Assembly: GCA_023544495.1 (NCBI GenBank) | Contig: JAMJFV010000061.1 | Coordinates: 1 to 10,280, forward strand | Length of the DNA stretch: 10,280 nt | From: ANME-2 cluster archaeon | GTDB lineage: Archaea; Halobacteriota; Methanosarcinia; Methanosarcinales; Methanocomedenaceae | Direction: 5' to 3' | Part shown: in pieces, positions 6,649 to 10,280 of the stretch | Layout: each line of letters begins with the position of its first letter | Numbering within the stretch: the first letter of the stretch is position 1 | The notes under the pieces: model-generated | Seen by the model: only the letters and a program-made list of their open reading frames with translations | Databases searched by the model: none | What the model was told of the DNA's origin: nothing | Position numbers and translations under genes: made by a program

Positions 6649-8044
6649 ATCGATAGTTATCGATAAGATGATATCCTTTGCCAGGACTCATCCTGATGTA
6701 AGTGGCCTGGCACTGCTCGGGTCACATGCGAGAGGGGATGCGGGGCCGTTGGCGGATATTGATCTTGTTTTGCTCGTTCCGGAAAAGGAAGTAATAACGG
6801 ATGTGCTTGATGCAGGAATTTCGTTCATGTCACCCGGAATAAAGCATGTCATAAAACCGGAGTCTAACAAAAGAGTGGCTTTGACGGCTAACAATTGTTT
6901 AAAGATTGATATGACTGCTGTGGGTGATGCTTCAGATATTGAAGTTGCATATCGTAGTTCAAGAATCTCTAATCCTGAGAATGCTGTTCTTGTGGACAAT
7001 GAAGGAATTCTCATGCAGGTGTTTGAGGCATGGTCTAATGATGAGAAAGACTCTGATCTGTCAATTCATGTCAGTAATGAGGTTGAAAAGTTCATTGAAT
7101 CGTTCGAAGCGGCATCGAGGTATGCACGACAGAATGATGTGTTCCGGTTTTACTTCAATTTCAATCTGTCATTGACGCGATATGGAAGGCTTGTTCAGCT
7201 GGAACAGGATGACGATGCGTTCCTTTATACCCCACGAAGATTGCTGGAAAACATGGGTACAAATCAGCGCAGGGCTACTGAGCGGTTATGTGCACCTTTA
7301 GAGATATCAAAAGCCAGGCCGGTTTTAATCGCCCTTAAAGCAGAGTTTTTGTCTGAATACTTTAAACTGAAGTCTAAGTATAGCGTATTGACACGATCAA
7401 CGGAAGAGGTTTCCAGCATGCTTCAGGATATATTGAACAGGGATATGGTATGGAACTTGCGTGATGTTGCATGGGTCATGCCAGATACTTTCAATGAAGG
7501 CAGGTTGTTTCGGGCTTCTACATTATCAAGATTCGAGGGGCAGCGGGAGTATGATGTATTACTTGAACGACTTGGAATCAATAGGATAATAGATCTGCGC
7601 TGTGCCTATGAACGGGCAAGATATCCTTATTCGGACTATACTACCAGTCACGTTGAGGTTGTGCATCTCGCCATGGATCCGAAAAATGATACAGGGAAAG
7701 TTCTTGGTCCAACTACTGGCATACTGCATGCTGACCTGCTTGATAATTCAAAAGTAGTCAGGGAGTTTTTCTCACTCCTTGCTGATGGAATACCCACATT
7801 AGTGCACTGTCATAATGGGAAGGACAGGACAGGGGTTTTGATTGCATTAGCAAGTCTGGCAGCGGGAGTTCCTGTGGAATTGGCATATAAGGATTTTCTT
7901 GCATCCGGTATGGACATAACCAATAAAGATACGGATGCATTTTTTGGTAGAATCGAAGAATTGGGCGGGATTGATAAGGTTTTGACACGTCTAGGGGTTC
8001 CTGAGCCAGATGTTGTTGCTGTACACAGATGGCTGTTGGAGTGA
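6641..8044 (+). CDS. Nucleotidyltransferase-phosphatase fusion (pol-beta NTase + Y_phosphatase3)
   Basis: About 467 residues from the ATG at 6641, which has GGTGA 5 bases upstream. The in-frame codons just before it are GTG-ATG-ATG, so the true start could be up to three codons earlier. Residues 5-100 are a pol-beta-type nucleotidyltransferase: LLGSHARGD (G27/S28), ADIDLV with metal ligands D39 and D41, and a third acid D90 in KIDMT. This is the MNT or aminoglycoside-nucleotidyltransferase style. Residues 130-255 look helical. The C-terminal part from about 268 is a dual-specificity-type phosphatase: NLRDV at 272-276, FRASTL, IDLR, and the P-loop HCHNGKDRTG with C390 and R396 (PF13350-like). 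All key residues are present in both domains. It might add and remove a nucleotidyl or phosphoryl group on a common product. It overlaps the kinase gene by 8 bases and precedes the carbamoyltransferase by 5. Confidence 0.85.
   Translation: MRESIVIDKMISFARTHPDVSGLALLGSHARGDAGPLADIDLVLLVPEKEVITDVLDAGISFMSPGIKHVIKPESNKRVALTANNCLKIDMTAVGDASDIEVAYRSSRISNPENAVLVDNEGILMQVFEAWSNDEKDSDLSIHVSNEVEKFIESFEAASRYARQNDVFRFYFNFNLSLTRYGRLVQLEQDDDAFLYTPRRLLENMGTNQRRATERLCAPLEISKARPVLIALKAEFLSEYFKLKSKYSVLTRSTEEVSSMLQDILNRDMVWNLRDVAWVMPDTFNEGRLFRASTLSRFEGQREYDVLLERLGINRIIDLRCAYERARYPYSDYTTSHVEVVHLAMDPKNDTGKVLGPTTGILHADLLDNSKVVREFFSLLADGIPTLVHCHNGKDRTGVLIALASLAAGVPVELAYKDFLASGMDITNKDTDAFFGRIEELGGIDKVLTRLGVPEPDVVAVHRWLLE
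8038..8044 (+). promoter_or_regulatory. Ribosome binding site deciding the carbamoyltransferase start
   Basis: GGAGTGA ends 5 bases before the ATG at 8050. The in-frame ATG at 8029 lies upstream of this site and has no SD of its own. Starting at 8050 also gives the N-terminus MITIGIYGIHD, which matches the family. Confidence 0.65.
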
Positions 8045-8049
8045 TTCAC

Positions 8050-9732
8050 ATGATAACTATTGGAATATATGGCATCCATGATACCATGTACAAGGGCAAA
8101 AGTACCTGTGCTACCCATGACCATAGCATAGCTGTAATGAAAGATGGGGAGATTGTTACGGTTGTGCAGTTAGAGCGGTTTACAGGTGTAAAACATGATA
8201 ATCGCCTGTCTGTGTTTATTTCATCATTGTTAGAAAAATATGCTCATACCGAAGAAACAGTTCGTTTTGTGTCTGTCAATTCTTTTATGGGTAATTCGTT
8301 TATATCTTCTGATGGAAGTCTGCGAATAGAACCTTCTGGTGAAATTAATGTTGAAAATATTGTGTCACCGGCGATGTGTCGATTTTATCCTGATGGTTTA
8401 AGGCGCAAATACGTGGAAGCACAAATCATGTCACATGAATTTGCTCACATAGCATCTATATTGCCGTTTGTTGGTGATTTTCAGCCAGAGAGTCTTCTTG
8501 TTCATATTGATGGTGGGGCAAGTGAATCTATTTCATCTGTGTGGTATTATGATGGGAAGACAATCCAGTGTCTTGAATATACATGGAATAAAACAAAAAC
8601 AGCGGTCAACAACTTTGGAATAAACCCTCTTGTAAATTTCATACTAAATCATAATCCTGGTGACCATCTTGCAAGCCCTGGAAAATTGATGGGGTACAGT
8701 TCGTATGGGACAAGCAGACCAGATATCGCTGAATGGCTGAAGGAAAATAATTGGTTTTTGGACTTTAAAGGTAGCAAATCCAAGATGCTGGGGATAATCA
8801 ATGAGCGTTTTGATACCCATTTTGATGTATTCGATAGCCATAACCAATTTTGTATGGATATTGCCAGTTGCATTCAAGACGAATTTGAAGAAACAATTTG
8901 TAGCTATATCAAATATTGGGCTGTTCAAACGGGTGCAAAATACCTGTATTATGGGGGTGGAGCGAGCTTGAATATCATAACGAATACTCGACTGGAACAA
9001 AGCGGTCTTTTCAGAAAGATATATGTGACTCCTGCATCGAATGATTCAGGTTTAGCTCTTGGGGCTGTGGCATATCTTGAATGGCTGGATAAAAAATGTG
9101 TAAAATTGCATTCGCCGTTCCTTAATTCATTCGATGTACCCACATATCCGGAATCGCTGTCTTTTAGCATAGAGGATGTTGCTGATTTTGTCCAGGCAGG
9201 TAACTTTGTTGGAATCTGTATGGGTGCAGCCGAGGTTGGACCACGGGCATTGGGACACCGGAGTATTATTGCAAGAGCGGATAATGTGGATTTGAGAAAA
9301 AAGGTGAGTGAGGGCATTAAGAAACGCGAATGGTATCGACCGATAGCACCAGTTATCGCTGATATTGTTGCTGATGCTATATTCGATGATGTTGTTATGG
9401 AAGGTAATTTTGCTTCGTATATGATGGGACAATACAGAGTAAAGGATGAATATGTTGCAGGATTGAAGGGGGTGGTTCATACGGATGGTAGTGTAAGACC
9501 TCAGATAGTACGCAGTGATGATAAGGAGCAATCATTTCTGTATTCTTTGCTGAAAATGATGTATGATAAGTTCGGAACTATTGGATTGATCAATACTTCG
9601 TTTAACGTTAGGGGAAAACCGATTGTCCATGATCCACATGATGCTTTTGTTGTTGCACAGGAGATTGGGCTTGATGGAGTTATCATTAATAATCAACTAA
9701 TTAAGCTGAAACAATCTGTTTCTATTAAATAG
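8050..9732 (+). CDS. O-carbamoyltransferase, NodU/CmcH/TobZ family
   Basis: 560 residues, a full length for the family, which transfers a carbamoyl group from carbamoyl phosphate to a hydroxyl of a sugar or antibiotic through a carbamoyl-adenylate made in the C-terminal YrdC-like part and used in the N-terminal Kae1-like part. Visible motifs: HDHSIAVMKDG at 24-33 and LERFTGVKHD at 41-50; metal-ligand histidines H129 and H133 in SHEFAHIAS; HIDGGAS at 152-158; PGKLMGYSSYG at 210-220; YYGGGASLN at 300-308; TPASNDSGLALGA at 327-339; EVGPRALGHRSI at 395-406; KKREWYRPIAPV at 424-435; and LINTSFNVRGKPIV at 513-526. All are typical, so the enzyme should be active. It starts 5 bases after the upstream stop and is the last gene of the operon, consistent with late tailoring. 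Its DNA looks somewhat more AT-rich than the epimerase-GT genes. Confidence 0.92.
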   Translation: MITIGIYGIHDTMYKGKSTCATHDHSIAVMKDGEIVTVVQLERFTGVKHDNRLSVFISSLLEKYAHTEETVRFVSVNSFMGNSFISSDGSLRIEPSGEINVENIVSPAMCRFYPDGLRRKYVEAQIMSHEFAHIASILPFVGDFQPESLLVHIDGGASESISSVWYYDGKTIQCLEYTWNKTKTAVNNFGINPLVNFILNHNPGDHLASPGKLMGYSSYGTSRPDIAEWLKENNWFLDFKGSKSKMLGIINERFDTHFDVFDSHNQFCMDIASCIQDEFEETICSYIKYWAVQTGAKYLYYGGGASLNIITNTRLEQSGLFRKIYVTPASNDSGLALGAVAYLEWLDKKCVKLHSPFLNSFDVPTYPESLSFSIEDVADFVQAGNFVGICMGAAEVGPRALGHRSIIARADNVDLRKKVSEGIKKREWYRPIAPVIADIVADAIFDDVVMEGNFASYMMGQYRVKDEYVAGLKGVVHTDGSVRPQIVRSDDKEQSFLYSLLKMMYDKFGTIGLINTSFNVRGKPIVHDPHDAFVVAQEIGLDGVIINNQLIKLKQSVSIK

Positions 9733-9783
9733 ATTTTAAAGGGGTTGATTTCAAAGTTTACAACATTTTCTAAACTCCCAAAT

Positions 9784-9805
9784 GACCGATAGGTTCCTAT
9801 TGGTC
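9784..9805 (+). terminator. Possible operon terminator hairpin
   Basis: GACCGATA and TATTGGTC form an 8-bp stem with one G-U pair around the 6-base loop GGTTCC, about 50 bases after the last stop codon. A T-rich stretch (TTCTTTT) follows shortly after. Archaeal termination often needs only oligo-T, so the hairpin may be incidental. It also covers the stop codon of the minus-strand relic. Confidence 0.35.
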
Positions 9806-10069
9806 CCGGTTCTTTTCCTGGAAATCATTTACTGCCGTTTCATTAAAACTCCCGAAGGCCCAATCCACTCCGTCCTTATCCGGGCCGTAGGTGCCCAGGT
9901 CGCAGCCCGGTGTTACCAGCATATTTTGCAGTTGTTTGACGAGCTCCGGGTCTTTTGAGTAAAAGTCTAGTCTGCCCAGGTGTCCCTTGCCGCCACCGGA
10001 TTTGTTCTTGAGATCAAGGGCGGGCAGGGGGCGGGGTTTTCCGGGTAAAGTGGTGGGATGGGGTGATTT
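9797..10069 (-). pseudogene. Relic of a gene with a peptidoglycan-binding (PG_binding_1-like) domain
   Basis: The minus strand is open for 90 codons from just after a TAA (10072-10070) to a TAG (9799-9797), with no start codon at the expected place. The frame reads TLPGKPRPLPALDLKNKSGG, a linker, then a domain with DPELVKQLQNMLVTPG, DLGTYGPDKDGVDWAFG and TAVNDFQEKNRD. This is the PF01471 pattern of LQ, G-DG-FG and AV-FQ. The domain stops right after FQEKNRDQ, where family members normally continue. A different minus frame is open upstream to about 10206 (KARVTYTPELIPG region) and could be the former N-terminal part after a frameshift; I do not recognise it. The DNA is more GC-rich than its surroundings. 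Such domains occur in cell-wall and phage- or injection-system-like proteins. It looks decayed and unrelated to the operon. Confidence 0.5.
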
Positions 10070-10280
10070 TTATAGGATGTGGTTATAGGTGGATGTGTGG
10101 AGTATAATGTTTCAGACGGACAAGATGAAAAATCAGGGTGAAGAGTATTGTTTACAGGCCCGGGAATTAATTCCGGGGTATAGGTGACGCGTGCCTTGAA
10201 GCACAAGAGAGAAAGATAATAAACTAGACATTGGAATAAAAATAGGTATGTCTATACAAGGGTTAAAATCCCTCCGCACG
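10070..10280. other. Right-edge non-coding stretch with palindrome and T-arm-like hairpin
   Basis: No convincing gene is seen. GGAATTAATTCC (10163-10174) is a perfect 12-bp palindrome that extends, after one mismatch, to CCC/GGG at 10159-10161 and 10176-10178. At 10259-10273 AGGG and CCCT flank the 7-base loop TTAAAAT, similar to a tRNA T-arm but lacking the conserved C56. No matching tRNA 5' half is visible upstream. The minus frame to about 10206 may be the degraded start of the neighbouring relic. Confidence 0.3.

Noticed and set aside
8029..8049. Earlier ATG start for the carbamoyltransferase
   Set aside because: No SD precedes it, it lies within the upstream gene, and the added residues do not match the family start.
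1998..9732. The operon as an anti-phage defence system
   Set aside because: The NYN and NTase domains occur in defence, but the epimerase, glycosyltransferase, radical SAM and carbamoyltransferase point to biosynthesis, and no defence-specific partner was seen.
9967..10206. Minus-strand frame as an intact 79-residue gene
   Set aside because: It needs a TTG start without SD, and its C-terminal half is out of phase with the clear peptidoglycan-binding segment. At best it is the frameshifted front of the relic.

Overview
The window looks archaeal, most likely a methanogen of the Methanosarcinales type, although this rests on style and not on a marker gene. The gene starts carry strong GGAGGTGA-type Shine-Dalgarno sequences, an archaeal-looking TATA box lies before the first plus-strand gene, and ATA isoleucine and AGA/AGG arginine codons are common. 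No rRNA, tRNA gene, CRISPR array, transposase or integrase was seen.

Layout. At 1-95 (minus) is the 5' end of a small ribbon-helix-helix (RHH) regulator that starts at TTG and runs off the window. Positions 96-521 are an AT-rich divergent intergenic region. It holds a TATA box at about 451-463 and a near-perfect 32-bp palindrome (473-504) made of GTATAC hexamers, a probable operator. From 522 to 9732 eight plus-strand genes follow with gaps of 1-5 bases or short overlaps, so they read as one operon. In order they are: an RHH + B-box zinc finger + apparently dead rhodanese fusion; an NYN-family ribonuclease-like protein with a possible LOTUS-like C-terminus; an extended-SDR sugar epimerase/dehydratase; a GT4 glycosyltransferase; a radical SAM/SPASM protein; a WG-repeat protein fused to a P-loop kinase-like domain; a fusion of a pol-beta nucleotidyltransferase with a Y_phosphatase3-type phosphatase; and a NodU/CmcH-family O-carbamoyltransferase. 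After 9732 come a possible terminator hairpin and a minus-strand relic of a peptidoglycan-binding-domain gene (9797-10069). The last 210 bases contain only a short palindrome and a tRNA T-arm-like hairpin.

How the genes may work together. The first two look like a regulatory module: a DNA-binding, autoregulated sensor or adaptor paired with an RNase-like protein. The other six look like biosynthesis and tailoring of a glycosylated, carbamoylated and possibly phosphorylated or nucleotidylated product. None of the eight proteins shows a clear signal peptide or membrane segment, and no flippase, polymerase or exporter is present. A cytosolic metabolite or glycoconjugate is therefore as likely as a surface polysaccharide. 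The product is unknown. The combination of regulatory module, radical SAM, WG-kinase, nucleotidyltransferase-phosphatase and carbamoyltransferase does not match a described pathway that I can name.
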